A DNA stretch of 64,000 nucleotides from Cyclobacteriaceae bacterium (GTDB taxonomy: Bacteria > Bacteroidota > Bacteroidia > Cytophagales > Cyclobacteriaceae). Under the pieces are notes generated by a model that saw only the letters and a program-made list of their open reading frames with translations, searched no databases and was not told the origin of the DNA. Location of the stretch: positions 1-64,000 of the forward strand of contig JANQEU010000045.1 in the NCBI GenBank assembly GCA_028278225.1. Direction: 5' to 3'. The position numbers and the translations under genes were made by a program. Positions within the stretch are counted from its first letter, which is position 1. The number at the start of each line of letters is the position of its first letter. Of this stretch, positions 27,669 to 37,302 are shown one piece after another.

Positions 27669-28382
27669 ATGCCATTACGAAGTCCTAGGAATATTCTCCT
27701 CCTGATAGCGGTTTTTCATATTTCCGTGGATACTCATGGGCAAATATTTGACAGTCTCAGATTCTCATCTCTGGACGTAATAATATCACCTGCATCCATT
27801 GACTTCGACAAGGATGGTTTCAATTCATTGTCCGGGAGTTTCAATTTCGGGAATATACTTTCCCAGCCACAAGGTGATTCCATTGAGTGGCTTGGTTCAC
27901 TCAATAGTTCGGTTTTCGGGTTTGAATTCCATGTCCATTCACATGACAGTTTGTTTCATCGCCATGAACTCGTATTTTCATTTCAAAATCAATCAATTGA
28001 TCTTGATTGGTATCGTTGGGAGTTGGATTCAAGTCGAAATGATCTTATCGGCCGGTACGAATTTTTTCAGCTTGGTGCCGGTTATTCTTATTTCATTGTC
28101 AATCGTCGATTTCTAAAACTGAGAACAGGCTTGAAATTAAATGTAGGCTTTCAGATATCCGGATCACACCATGAGCGATCTGCCAATGAAGAAATTAAGT
28201 ATTTCTCCAATCGCAATCTTAACTCCCACGTAACAATCCCATTGTTATTTGAAGTAAGGCTTTGGAGATCCACCTACTTCAAGATCGGATGGAATGGCGG
28301 ATACGGGATATACAATTTTGATGGTTACCGGACTAAAGGAAGACTAAAGGGTGGAGCATTTGGAATAAGAATGGGATTATGA
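27669..28382 (+). CDS. Exported outer-membrane-like protein, unknown function
   Basis: A 237-residue protein with a signal peptide (about 1-25, ILLLIAVFHISVDTHGQ). The mature part has alternating aromatic and hydrophobic residues and ends with a strand-like segment (GGAFGIRMGL), consistent with a small beta-barrel. It overlaps the TonB receptor gene by four bases, and DUF4249 follows, so the three are probably one operon. VapC ends only 36 bases upstream, but the vap promoter need not drive it. I recognise no family. Confidence 0.65.
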   Translation: MPLRSPRNILLLIAVFHISVDTHGQIFDSLRFSSLDVIISPASIDFDKDGFNSLSGSFNFGNILSQPQGDSIEWLGSLNSSVFGFEFHVHSHDSLFHRHELVFSFQNQSIDLDWYRWELDSSRNDLIGRYEFFQLGAGYSYFIVNRRFLKLRTGLKLNVGFQISGSHHERSANEEIKYFSNRNLNSHVTIPLLFEVRLWRSTYFKIGWNGGYGIYNFDGYRTKGRLKGGAFGIRMGL

Positions 28383-30661
28383 GATACCGATTTCTCATCA
28401 TATTAATCATTGCATCAATACCCGGTATGGCACAGCATACGCTCAGTGGATATGTTTTTGATGATGATTCCAAAGAAGGACTTATAGGGGTCACCATTCA
28501 GGATGTCTACTCAGGGAAAGGAGTGATAACCAACGTTTTTGGATTCTATTCCTTTACAACCGAAAGTGATTCTCTGTTTGTTCGTGTTTCCTATGTAGGA
28601 TATGATACTCATGAGGAGGTCATAACACTAGCCGGCAATCTCCGAAAGGATTTCTATTTGCCGACATCAACTTCCGTCCTTGGTGAGGTAAAGGTCTATG
28701 CAGATCGGGATCTGATTCAGGAAGAGGTAAGATCCACACAGATGGGCGTCTTCAATCTGTCCCCGAAAGAGGCCATCACGATTCCCAGTATTGGCGGTGA
28801 AGCAGATATCCTTAAAGTCGCACAACTGATGCCGGGAATAACGCGCGGCGGAGAAGGCACAACCGCCATGTATGTTCGGGGTGGGACTGATGACCAAAAT
28901 CTTGTAACGCTGGATGACGCCACGATCTACAATCTGGGTCACTTGTTTGGATTCTTCTCGGTCTTCAATACAGATGCATTGACTGATGTGACCATTACGA
29001 AAGGAGGATTTCCTGCTGACTACGGTGGAAGGCTTTCCGCCGTCATGGATACCAGGATGCAGGAAGGTAATTCGCAAAAAATAGATGGCCGCGGAGGAAT
29101 AGGTCTGTTGACATCAAGGTTCACCATTGACGGACCTATCGTACGCGACAAGGCAACTTTTATGCTTGCCGGGAGAAGGACATACATCGATAGGGTGCTG
29201 GGGCTTGTGGGGATACCTCTACCCTATTTTTTTTATGATCTGAATGCGAAATCCAGTGTGAAGATCACTGATCGTGATAGAATTTATTTCAGTGGTTATT
29301 TTGGGAACGACGTATTAAGAATCGATGAAGAAGGAGAAGCGGAAAATGATGACCTTGAGCCGCTCACATTCGGGTTTCAGCTCGGAAATTTCACCTCGAC
29401 GATCAGATGGAATCACATTTATCCTGATGAAAGGCTTTTCTCAAATATTACGGTTCTACAAACTCGATTTAAATATGATATAGAAGGTGATTTTGTTGAC
29501 AACTCATTACTGATCCGTTCCCAAATCCAGGATTTTGGTATCAAAGGTCAATGGGAATATTTCAAATCGCCGGATGAGCGACTGGATTTCGGCTTTGATA
29601 TGATATTCCACAACTTTCGCCCTAATGTAATCAATACCGGTGGAGAAATTTCGGATTTCCTGAGGTCAAGAAAAGGAGCACTTTTGCATACCCAGGAAAT
29701 AGCCCTGTACGCAGGAAAAGAGCACAAGATCACTCCAAAATTCACATCTTATTATGGCCTTCGCCTATCGTCATCCAATGTCCGGGGTGGATTTTACATG
29801 GGGGTAGAGCCTCGTCTTACCGCCAGCTACGAATTATTCGATCTGACCTCCGTAAAGTCCGGTTACTCGCTTATGAGGCAGTATATGCATCGGGTGAGTT
29901 CGTCATCAATCGTACTGCCGACAGATCTGTGGTACCCCGTGACCTCAGAGATACGGCCACAGACTTCTCATCAATGGTCACTGGGTTTATTTCGCGGACT
30001 CCCTGCTCTCAACCTGACCCTTTCCCTGGAAGGGTATTACAAGACCATGTCAAACCTGATCGAGTACCGCGAAGGCGCCAGGTTGTTGCTGAATGACAAT
30101 TTTGAAAAAGAATTGGTGAATGGAGATGGCACCTCCCTGGGCATGGAGTTTTTGGCCAGGCGAAGATCTGGCAAATTGACCGGATGGCTGTCCTATACTA
30201 TCAGCAAGACGGACCGGCAATTTCCGGAGTTAAATGACGGCTTGTCTTATCCGGCAAAATACGACCGGCGCCATGATGTCTCGTTCGTCGGTATGCTTCC
30301 GCTTTCCGATCGTGTGGAATTCTCCTGGGTCTGGGTGTACACTTCCGGGGCTTCCTTTACACCGCAGACGGGTCAGTATCTGGTCACGGATGCTACACTC
30401 AATTCCGTCGAGATCATTCCCATCTACTCAAAGCGAAATGCCGTTAAGCTTTCTCCTTCTCACCGTCTTGATTTGAATTTCATTATCAAATCCAAAAAAC
30501 AGAGGCGTTTCAAAGGAGAATGGCAGTTTAGTATATATAATTTTTACAACCGGGCCTCACCTTACCAGGTGAGTATCTCCTCCAATGGCAGGGCCTTCCA
30601 GTATGTGCAGCCCGGAATTTTCGGAACCTTGCCCAGTATTTCATACAATTTTAGCTTTTAG
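28379..30661 (+). CDS. TonB-dependent outer-membrane receptor
   Basis: A 760-residue protein. Signal peptide 1-18; a carboxypeptidase-D-like regulatory domain (about 20-100, LSGYVFDDDSKEGLIGVTIQ); a plug domain (about 125-235, with DILKVAQLMPGITRGGEGTT, MYVRGGTDDQNLVTLDD and NLGHLFGFFSVFN). A C-terminal 22-strand-type barrel ends in SYNFSF, with a terminal Phe. It imports an unknown ligand with TonB energy. It overlaps the upstream gene and is followed after two bases by a DUF4249 gene, a common pairing in this phylum. Confidence 0.92.
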   Translation: MRYRFLIILIIASIPGMAQHTLSGYVFDDDSKEGLIGVTIQDVYSGKGVITNVFGFYSFTTESDSLFVRVSYVGYDTHEEVITLAGNLRKDFYLPTSTSVLGEVKVYADRDLIQEEVRSTQMGVFNLSPKEAITIPSIGGEADILKVAQLMPGITRGGEGTTAMYVRGGTDDQNLVTLDDATIYNLGHLFGFFSVFNTDALTDVTITKGGFPADYGGRLSAVMDTRMQEGNSQKIDGRGGIGLLTSRFTIDGPIVRDKATFMLAGRRTYIDRVLGLVGIPLPYFFYDLNAKSSVKITDRDRIYFSGYFGNDVLRIDEEGEAENDDLEPLTFGFQLGNFTSTIRWNHIYPDERLFSNITVLQTRFKYDIEGDFVDNSLLIRSQIQDFGIKGQWEYFKSPDERLDFGFDMIFHNFRPNVINTGGEISDFLRSRKGALLHTQEIALYAGKEHKITPKFTSYYGLRLSSSNVRGGFYMGVEPRLTASYELFDLTSVKSGYSLMRQYMHRVSSSSIVLPTDLWYPVTSEIRPQTSHQWSLGLFRGLPALNLTLSLEGYYKTMSNLIEYREGARLLLNDNFEKELVNGDGTSLGMEFLARRRSGKLTGWLSYTISKTDRQFPELNDGLSYPAKYDRRHDVSFVGMLPLSDRVEFSWVWVYTSGASFTPQTGQYLVTDATLNSVEIIPIYSKRNAVKLSPSHRLDLNFIIKSKKQRRFKGEWQFSIYNFYNRASPYQVSISSNGRAFQYVQPGIFGTLPSISYNFSF

Positions 30662-30663
30662 AC

Positions 30664-31563
30664 ATGAAGTATTTGCTGATCTTTATATCAATCGTAACCA
30701 TCGCCTGTTCTCCGGAGGAATTGCTGATCCACGTCAAACCACAGGAAAGTCGACTGGTCATCGGATCCCAGTTTGTACCTGATAGTTTCCTGATTGTTAC
30801 GATCAGCAAAAGCTTCTCCGCCCTGGCGCCGGATAACTTTGAAAGTCTTGAGGAGGATTTTGTGGGAACACTACTCGTCGAGAATGCGCTTGTGGTGGTT
30901 CATTCAGGGTCAGACAATGACACGCTGGAAAATATAGTACCAGGGATCTTTATAGGACAAATATCAAATCCGGTAGTAGGTGAGTTCTTCGAATTGAGCG
31001 TCTTCGATTCTACCACTGCACTGACCATAAGCGCAGAAACCTATTTGACATCCCGGGTCCCTTATGAAAATGTCTCGGTAGAGGAAAGGGTTGAAGGCCA
31101 GGATACCTCTTATTTCCTGCACTACGAATTTACCGATCCGGATGGTCCGAACTGGTACATAGCCCAGGCCAATACTTTTCGGGGACTCTCACTCGACGAA
31201 GTTTTGGATATAGATATTGTGGATGATAGTTTGCATGTGGAGATAGATACGACACAAACGGTTTTTGACCGGGATTTTGAAAATGAGATCCTGTTTACAA
31301 AACTTCATGCCGATATTACATTTGAAAGTGATGTAGTTAAAAGAGAAATTCAACTTTTTGAAGACCCGGGAGATACGGTAATATTCGTACTGATCAATGT
31401 TGATGAGGGCTATTACCGCTTTCTTGATGCCAGACAAAGAACGGGAGGGATCATAGCGTCCGCAACAGGAGAGCCGATCAATCATCCGTCAAACGTGGAA
31501 AACGGATTTGGGTATTACGCGATGAACATTCCGTACTTTGGTGTATTTATTAAAGAGGACTAG
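30664..31563 (+). CDS. DUF4249 lipoprotein
   Basis: A 299-residue lipoprotein (MKYLLIFISIVTIACSPEE, Cys 15). It begins with the family's usual LVIGSQFVPDSFLIVTISKS strand, and it pairs with the TonB receptor two bases upstream. DUF4249 proteins are thought to sit on the outer membrane with their receptor; the function is not known. Its last four bases overlap the opposing gene at 31560. Confidence 0.8.
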   Translation: MKYLLIFISIVTIACSPEELLIHVKPQESRLVIGSQFVPDSFLIVTISKSFSALAPDNFESLEEDFVGTLLVENALVVVHSGSDNDTLENIVPGIFIGQISNPVVGEFFELSVFDSTTALTISAETYLTSRVPYENVSVEERVEGQDTSYFLHYEFTDPDGPNWYIAQANTFRGLSLDEVLDIDIVDDSLHVEIDTTQTVFDRDFENEILFTKLHADITFESDVVKREIQLFEDPGDTVIFVLINVDEGYYRFLDARQRTGGIIASATGEPINHPSNVENGFGYYAMNIPYFGVFIKED

Positions 31564-32072
31564 GTTTTTCTCTTATAAAATATTCTCCAGCTCAGTATCC
31601 ATGTTTCACCACCATCTTCAGTCCTCTCCCAGTCCCAGGTCATGGAATCTGCTTTTATATTGTAAAAAACCATTCGTTGCCGGATCTTTTTGTCACCCTG
31701 CTCGACCATGCTGGTTTTGAATATCCTCTTTTCACCTTCGAAGTCACCTGTGAAATCAAAATAGCCTCCCTGACTGTCGGCCCATGCCTGTTTCCACCTG
31801 TTCAGACCAGGTTGGAAAACTGAAATACTGGTCCCCTTAAAACCGGCATTTTGACCGTCCAGGATCCGGAATTGTTCGACGATAACTTTTTCATCAAGAT
31901 CCCTGGTGATAGTGTTTGTCCCAAATTCCTTTACACCGTCCCCTTCATCCCATGAAGCAGTCCATTCACCCACCCAAAAATCAAAGTACCGGGCTGAATC
32001 CATTTCGGAAAGTTCTTGAGAATAAGCGGAAGATGCGGCAAATAGCAAGGCGAATAACAAAGTGATCTTCAT
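31560..32072 (-). CDS. Exported DUF1579-like protein
   Basis: A 170-residue protein with a signal peptide (about 1-19, ending AYSQ). The body (FDFWVGEWTASWDEGDG, KGTSISVFQPGLNRWKQAWA, YFDFTGDFEGEKRIF, SMTWDWERTEDGGETW) resembles DUF1579-type calycin-like proteins that may bind small lipids. The binding role is inferred. It is a single gene, convergent with DUF4249. Confidence 0.6.
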   Translation of the reverse strand: MKITLLFALLFAASSAYSQELSEMDSARYFDFWVGEWTASWDEGDGVKEFGTNTITRDLDEKVIVEQFRILDGQNAGFKGTSISVFQPGLNRWKQAWADSQGGYFDFTGDFEGEKRIFKTSMVEQGDKKIRQRMVFYNIKADSMTWDWERTEDGGETWILSWRIFYKRKT

Positions 32073-32159
32073 ATCGTTAATTTTTCATTGAACAATCAGG
32101 AAACCAATTACACTAATCGGATGTCATTTTAATATATTTAGTGCAATTAAAATCAGATC

Positions 32160-32963
32160 ATGCGCAAATCAATTCTACTTCTTGTTCTTCCTGTGATATT
32201 TATTTCTCAGTGTGCCCGGGTACCCGTGACTGGCAGGACGCAGCTTAAGCTCATCTCAAACGATGTGATCATTCCGATGAGTTTTGATGAATACAAAAAA
32301 GTAAAAGAGACCGCAACTGTCATCACGGAAGGTAACCAGGTGGAAATGGTGAAAAAGGCGGGTAGCAGGATACAAAAGGCCGTAGAAGTTTATTTTAAAG
32401 ACCTGGGCAAGGAAAACTACCTTACCAGCTATGAGTGGGAGTTCAACTTGATCGAAGACGACAAAACGGCCAACGCCTGGTGTATGCCCGGAGGCAAGGT
32501 TGCGTTCTATACCGGTATCATGCCGATCTGCCAGGATGAAACCGGCGTTGCGGTTGTCATGGGCCATGAAATAGCGCACGCAATTGCAAATCATGGAAGA
32601 GAGCGGGTAAGCCAGACAGTGGCCGCCCAAACAGGATTGAGTATTGTGTCAATTGCGCTGGGTGGTGGCGCTTCCACATTAACAGGAGAAATGATCATGC
32701 AGGGCGCAGGGGCCGTCACGTCAATGGGTATCCTTAAATTTTCCAGAAAGCACGAGTCCGAAGCAGATGAAATGGGCTTATACTTTATGGCTATGGCAGG
32801 TTATGATCCAAATGCTGCTCCGGCATTTTGGGAGCGCATGGCCGGCGAAGGAGGAGACTCACCACCGGAATTTTTGTCTACACACCCTTCACATGACACA
32901 AGAATATCGGATCTGAAAAAGAATATTCCAAAAGCCATGGAATATTATAACAAGTACAATTAG
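32160..32963 (+). CDS. M48 family metalloprotease lipoprotein
   Basis: A 267-residue protein. A lipoprotein signal (VIFISQCAR, Cys 18) leads to the Ste24/HtpX-like catalytic domain. Zinc ligands are His136 and His140 in GHEIAHAIANH and a Glu in KHESEADEMG (about 198-206). It resembles BepA/LoiP-type periplasmic proteases that act in outer-membrane quality control. The stop overlaps the opposing gene's stop by a few bases. Confidence 0.9.
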   Translation: MRKSILLLVLPVIFISQCARVPVTGRTQLKLISNDVIIPMSFDEYKKVKETATVITEGNQVEMVKKAGSRIQKAVEVYFKDLGKENYLTSYEWEFNLIEDDKTANAWCMPGGKVAFYTGIMPICQDETGVAVVMGHEIAHAIANHGRERVSQTVAAQTGLSIVSIALGGGASTLTGEMIMQGAGAVTSMGILKFSRKHESEADEMGLYFMAMAGYDPNAAPAFWERMAGEGGDSPPEFLSTHPSHDTRISDLKKNIPKAMEYYNKYN

Positions 32964-33457
32964 GCGTCGATTGCTTTTACATTGATCCTGGAATCCGCTA
33001 GTGTTGCAAGTTCCTGGTCAAACTTTTTTTCGTTTTCCAGGGATTCATGAAGAATCCTTGCTTCATCCCTTAGGTTCAATTCCCTGGCATAGGTCGTCAC
33101 TGCTCCGTATCCTGCAATCTTATAATGGATAATGTGCTGCAGGGAGGTGATAAGCGCAGCATCCCTTACTTCAGCATCTTCACATCGAAGCGCCAGAACG
33201 TGGACATTGGAGACCATTGCCTCCATGGCCCAGCACTCCTCTCCTCTCTTCTGTTCAAATTGCTTTTCAAATACCTGACGCAATCTCATAATTTGATCTT
33301 CGTGCAATTCAAGGTAGGATTTAACAACTTTCTGTAGTCCAATATCCGTCACGCGCTCCGTGATGCCATATAGTTCTTTCAAGGCATGCGACTCAGCATG
33401 ATAGAGGTCCCTGAGCTGTTCCAGCATCAGGTCACGAAGGTCAACTATATTTTTCAT
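32960..33457 (-). CDS. DUF892 ferritin-like protein (YciE/YciF family)
   Basis: A 165-residue four-helix protein starting VDLRDLMLEQLRDLYHAESH. Repeated Glu/His positions are suited to a di-iron site: ELYHAE-like, HEDQIMRL, and HYKIAGYGAVTTYA. The family is stress-linked in other bacteria; its reaction is uncertain. It is transcribed alone on the minus strand. Confidence 0.85.
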   Translation of the reverse strand: MKNIVDLRDLMLEQLRDLYHAESHALKELYGITERVTDIGLQKVVKSYLELHEDQIMRLRQVFEKQFEQKRGEECWAMEAMVSNVHVLALRCEDAEVRDAALITSLQHIIHYKIAGYGAVTTYARELNLRDEARILHESLENEKKFDQELATLADSRINVKAIDA

Positions 33458-33576
33458 ATCAAGGATGGTGTGTAAGCATGAACAAGATAGTTATCTCATT
33501 TCCGTCAGCGTATGATCTTGGTTAGACCGATGCATGATTAATGATCGCACGGTTTATGACAATAACCATTGAAACG

Positions 33577-33598
33577 AAAAAAGGGGACTGACGTCCCC
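33577..33598 (-). terminator. Terminator of gene 33643-34086
   Basis: GGGGAC (33583-33588) and GTCCCC (33593-33598) form a stem with a four-base loop. On the minus strand a TTTTTT run follows directly (complement of the A-run 33577-33582). It lies about 45 bases beyond the stop of the minus-strand gene. Confidence 0.75.
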
Positions 33599-33642
33599 CA
33601 TGAGAAGAAAAACAAATACCAATTCAATCTACCCTAGTGACT

Positions 33643-34086
33643 CTATTGTTCGGGTTTTCTGGCTTTTCTTTTTAAGGCTTTTTCCGAAAGCTCATTTAAG
33701 TCCCTGACCATGGGTTCAAAGTCAATATCGATATCAAGGTCCATCAGCTCCTCATGCAGTTCCATCATGTCGATATGAAGGTCCTTCAGATCAATATTCA
33801 ATTCTGTCAACTCAAGATTCAAATCCGCCATTTCAATTGACAACTGACTGATATCTATGTTTTCCACAACAGAAAGTCCAATATCCACTCCCAATTCGGA
33901 AAGCTCACTTAATTCACAGAGGTCCGTGAGTTCGGCAAGTGATGACAACTGCGTGAAATTTGAAACGTCTTCTCTTCTGTCCTGAGAAATTTTCTTAAGC
34001 CCTTTTGCCTTGTCGTCTTTTGTCTGACCGTAAGCTGTATTGATAAAGACGAAAATCAACAACCAGATAAAAATGTTTTTCTTCAT
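33643..34086 (-). CDS. Exported protein with seven-residue repeats, unknown
   Basis: A 147-residue protein with a signal peptide (about 1-20, FINTAYGQ). Residues 89-123 form five back-to-back seven-residue units: LNLELTE, LNIDLKD, LHIDMME, LHEELMD, LDIDIDF. A related leucine/glutamate run is at 50-65 (LAELTDLCELSELSEL). The regular Leu/acid spacing suggests an amphipathic coiled coil or a solenoid. No family is recognised. It has its own terminator. Confidence 0.65.
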   Translation of the reverse strand: MKKNIFIWLLIFVFINTAYGQTKDDKAKGLKKISQDRREDVSNFTQLSSLAELTDLCELSELSELGVDIGLSVVENIDISQLSIEMADLNLELTELNIDLKDLHIDMMELHEELMDLDIDIDFEPMVRDLNELSEKALKRKARKPEQ

Positions 34087-34185
34087 GAGTTTTTGGCTTT
34101 GTTCGATAGTAATACTCCCTATTCCCGCAAAAGTTACAGGCCCGTATTAAATAAAGTCTGATCAGGAAAATGAGAAAACCATTTT

Positions 34186-34239
34186 ATTTTATTTACGTTT
34201 AGGAATTTTATCATTTTATTTACAATTAGAAATTAAATG
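34186..34239. promoter_or_regulatory. Tandem 27-bp direct repeat upstream of PadR gene
   Basis: Copies at 34186-34212 and 34213-34239 share ATTTTATTTAC at the left end and AG.AATT in the middle. They lie just before the PadR ATG at 34250. The position suggests an autoregulatory site or part of the promoter. The AT-richness makes chance a possible cause. Confidence 0.4.
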
Positions 34240-34249
34240 ATCATCCGGT

Positions 34250-34585
34250 ATGAAAGAATATCAATTAGGGGAATTTGAGGAAATCGTCCTGCTGACTGTG
34301 GCAATCCTGTACAATGAAGCCTACGGTGTATCTATCCGGCAGGAGATCGAATCAAGACTAAAACGAAAAGTAAGTGTCAGCGCCCTCCAAACTGCCCTCA
34401 GGCGAATGGAAAAGAAAGGCTATCTGGAATCGAATTTCGGAGAATCTACCGCCATCAGGGGAGGCAAACGAAAACGGTATTTCCGGGTGACTAAATACGG
34501 AAAAAAAGCGCTGGAATATTCAAAGGACGCAAGGATGCAACTTTGGGAGGCTATCCCCAATGTAGCCTTTGATTTTGATAAATAA
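34250..34585 (+). CDS. PadR-family transcriptional regulator
   Basis: A 111-residue PadR-like protein (EEIVLLTVAILYNEAYGVSI, VSVSALQTALRRMEKKGYLE, GGKRKRYFRVTKYGKKALEY). Its stop overlaps the next ATG (last base 34585). It should repress the permease/thioredoxin operon that follows and probably itself. Confidence 0.92.
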   Translation: MKEYQLGEFEEIVLLTVAILYNEAYGVSIRQEIESRLKRKVSVSALQTALRRMEKKGYLESNFGESTAIRGGKRKRYFRVTKYGKKALEYSKDARMQLWEAIPNVAFDFDK

Positions 34586-37299
34586 TGGACAACCTGAAAT
34601 CACATCCTCCTGCCTGGTCAACCAAATTTCTCAAGTGGTTTTGTAAGGACGACTACTATGAGGACATTCAGGGTGATCTCGAAGAGGAATTCAGGATCTT
34701 GTCCGGTGGCTCTCCATCCATGAGGGCACGCAGCTGGTACAACTGGCAGATCGTCAGATTATTCCGGCCAAGTATGATGAAAAAACCAAAAACTCAGGAT
34801 TCAATAGAAAAAGAAACGACCATGTTTAAAAGCTACTTAAAAATCGGGTTCAGGAATTTATTAAAATATAGATCCAGTACCGTAATCAATGTAATAGGGC
34901 TATCAACCGGCCTGGCAGCGTTCGTAATGATCGCGCTTTTCGTGATTGATGAATTCAGCTACGACCGGAACCACGAGCATGCTGAAAGCATCTACCGGGT
35001 AACCGTGAAGAACTACACTTCCGAAGGCACACTCAGCCGGCATTGGGCATTCGCCAGTGCTGGACATGCCAGGCGGCTAAAGGAAGATTATTCAGATGTT
35101 ACTCACGCGACAAGGTTCTTTCCCTGGGCTTTCCCCGATCTCCAGTATAAGGAACAGAAATTCCCGGCGGAACCTGTGATCTTCGCTGATGATGATGTTT
35201 TTGATATTTTTTCGTTCAAGTTCATTATTGGTGATCCCAAAACGGCTCTGAATGATCTTTACTCCTTAATACTGACAGAAGAGACCGCAATAAAGATCTT
35301 TGGAAATGACTGGAAAGATCAGGACATATTAGGTGAGACCATCACCCTTTCGAGAAGCGGTCAATCGGCTTCTTTCAAAGTAACGGGCGTAATGGAGGAT
35401 ATGCCTGACCAACAGCATTTTCATTTCGACTACCTCGCACCCATTCGGTTTGTGGAGATGATCATGGGAGAACAGGCAGCAAACAATGTCGGTGGTAACT
35501 ACAATTGGATGACGTTTGTAAGGATGTCTCCAAACACCGATATTCCCAAATTCACGGACCAGGTGAATGATGAGTTCTGGGACAAATACATCGGTACTTT
35601 TCGAAGTGGCGCTGAAGCAAGAGATTTCTATGATTTCTCGTTTCAGCCTCTGCTGGATATTCATTTAAGGTCCAATCTCGAAGGTGAATACGAAACAAAT
35701 GGTTCCATCCAACAGGTTTACATTTTCAGTATTGTTGGAATTTTGCTGCTGCTGGTTGCCTGTGTCAACTACATGAACCTGGCTACCTCGCATTACTCCC
35801 GGCGAACGAAGGAAGTGGGCGTCCGCAAGGTGGTAGGCGCTTACAAAAGATCGCTGGTAAACCAGTTTTTGACAGAATCTACGTTGGTTGCCGTAATCTC
35901 CTTTCCGCTGGCCATTTTATTCATTTACCTGGGCCTGCCTTACATTAACGAATTTGTGGATAAAAACCTGGTTTTCAATCCCATAGCTCAACTGGATCTT
36001 TTGATTGGATTGATCGTGTTGCTGATCATGGTGGGATTTGTAGCGGGATTGTACCCTGCCTTCTTTTTATCAAAAATGAATCTTGTGCAAGCCCTGAAAG
36101 GGGAGCAGGTGATCAATGCCAGTAAATGGAACTTCAGATCATGGCTGGTGACATTTCAATATGTCGTGACTATTGCTTTGATATTCAGCATTCTGGTAAT
36201 TGAAAAGCAAATGAAGTACATACAAAATACGAATCCTGGTTATCAGAAAGAGCAGATCCTTTTCCTGGGGCTCTCCCGAAACATCAACAACCTCGATGTG
36301 TTCAAACGGGAGATGCTCAATCATCCGAATGTGGAGAGCGCCGCATATTCATCACGCATTCCTACCGGAAGGTTGGCGGACAGCGCAGGATCAGCATTTT
36401 TTAAAGGAGACTCCCTTGTGCCTTCCAATTTCCGGCTCCCGATGGTGGGTGCGGACGAAGACTTTTTAAAGGTTTATGAAATACCGTTGATCGCCGGTGA
36501 AAATTTTACCCGCGAGCAGGATATGGACTCGGACTCAGTGGGGTACTACATCATCAACCGGGCAGCAGCCGAAGCATTTGGATTTAATGATCCCAATGAT
36601 ATCGTTGGCCGGAGATTGTCGTATGGAAGGTATAACGGGCAAACAAATCAGACCGGTCAAACCTATCGAATTGGTAGGATACTGGGTGTAATGGAAAACT
36701 TTCATTTTGAATCCATGCACTCACAGATCGTACCGATGGTACTGCTGAAACGTGATGGCTTCAGAAATGTCATTTCGCTAAAGATCAGGCCCTCGGACAT
36801 ACAAAGTACTTTAAAGCATGTGGAAGAGACCTGGGCACAATTCGACGCAGAGAATCCGGTCAATTACCGCTTCGTGGACGAAAGGTTCAATGATCAGTAC
36901 CAACAGGAACAGCGACTGAGCACGATGATCAAAGTTTTCACGGTCATTGCCATTGTAATAGGATGTCTGGGACTGATCGGGATGGTTGGTTTTGTGATAG
37001 AGACCAGGATCAAAGAAATCGGGATCAGAAAGGTGCTGGGGGCTTCAACCCAAAATATCTGGCTATTAGTGAGCAACAGATTCCTGATATTGATTGTGAT
37101 TGCATTTGTTATTTCATTGCCCATGACTTACTGGCTGATGGACGGATGGCTTGAAAATTTTGTTTACAGAACGAACATTTCGGTTATGGTAATTGTTGCA
37201 CCCGTAATACTGGCTGCGGTACTTACCCTACTGGCGATCTCCTATCAAACTTTCAGGGCGTCAATTGTAAATCCCGTGGAATGCCTGAAAGATGAATAA
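34585..37299 (+). CDS. FtsX/MacB-type permease with N-terminal prefix domain
   Basis: A 904-residue protein, the first half similar to 20653-23304. The soluble prefix is at 1-70 (FCKDDYYEDIQGDLEEEF, with the DLEEE motif). The PCD/FtsX unit starts about residue 95 (INVIGLSTGLAAFVMIALFV). FtsX motifs KEVGVRKVVGAYK (first unit) and KEIGIRKVLGASTQNIW (second unit) are present. It is co-transcribed with PadR and probably with the thioredoxin-like gene four bases downstream. Confidence 0.92.
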   Translation: MDNLKSHPPAWSTKFLKWFCKDDYYEDIQGDLEEEFRILSGGSPSMRARSWYNWQIVRLFRPSMMKKPKTQDSIEKETTMFKSYLKIGFRNLLKYRSSTVINVIGLSTGLAAFVMIALFVIDEFSYDRNHEHAESIYRVTVKNYTSEGTLSRHWAFASAGHARRLKEDYSDVTHATRFFPWAFPDLQYKEQKFPAEPVIFADDDVFDIFSFKFIIGDPKTALNDLYSLILTEETAIKIFGNDWKDQDILGETITLSRSGQSASFKVTGVMEDMPDQQHFHFDYLAPIRFVEMIMGEQAANNVGGNYNWMTFVRMSPNTDIPKFTDQVNDEFWDKYIGTFRSGAEARDFYDFSFQPLLDIHLRSNLEGEYETNGSIQQVYIFSIVGILLLLVACVNYMNLATSHYSRRTKEVGVRKVVGAYKRSLVNQFLTESTLVAVISFPLAILFIYLGLPYINEFVDKNLVFNPIAQLDLLIGLIVLLIMVGFVAGLYPAFFLSKMNLVQALKGEQVINASKWNFRSWLVTFQYVVTIALIFSILVIEKQMKYIQNTNPGYQKEQILFLGLSRNINNLDVFKREMLNHPNVESAAYSSRIPTGRLADSAGSAFFKGDSLVPSNFRLPMVGADEDFLKVYEIPLIAGENFTREQDMDSDSVGYYIINRAAAEAFGFNDPNDIVGRRLSYGRYNGQTNQTGQTYRIGRILGVMENFHFESMHSQIVPMVLLKRDGFRNVISLKIRPSDIQSTLKHVEETWAQFDAENPVNYRFVDERFNDQYQQEQRLSTMIKVFTVIAIVIGCLGLIGMVGFVIETRIKEIGIRKVLGASTQNIWLLVSNRFLILIVIAFVISLPMTYWLMDGWLENFVYRTNISVMVIVAPVILAAVLTLLAISYQTFRASIVNPVECLKDE

Positions 37300-37302
37300 C
37301 AA

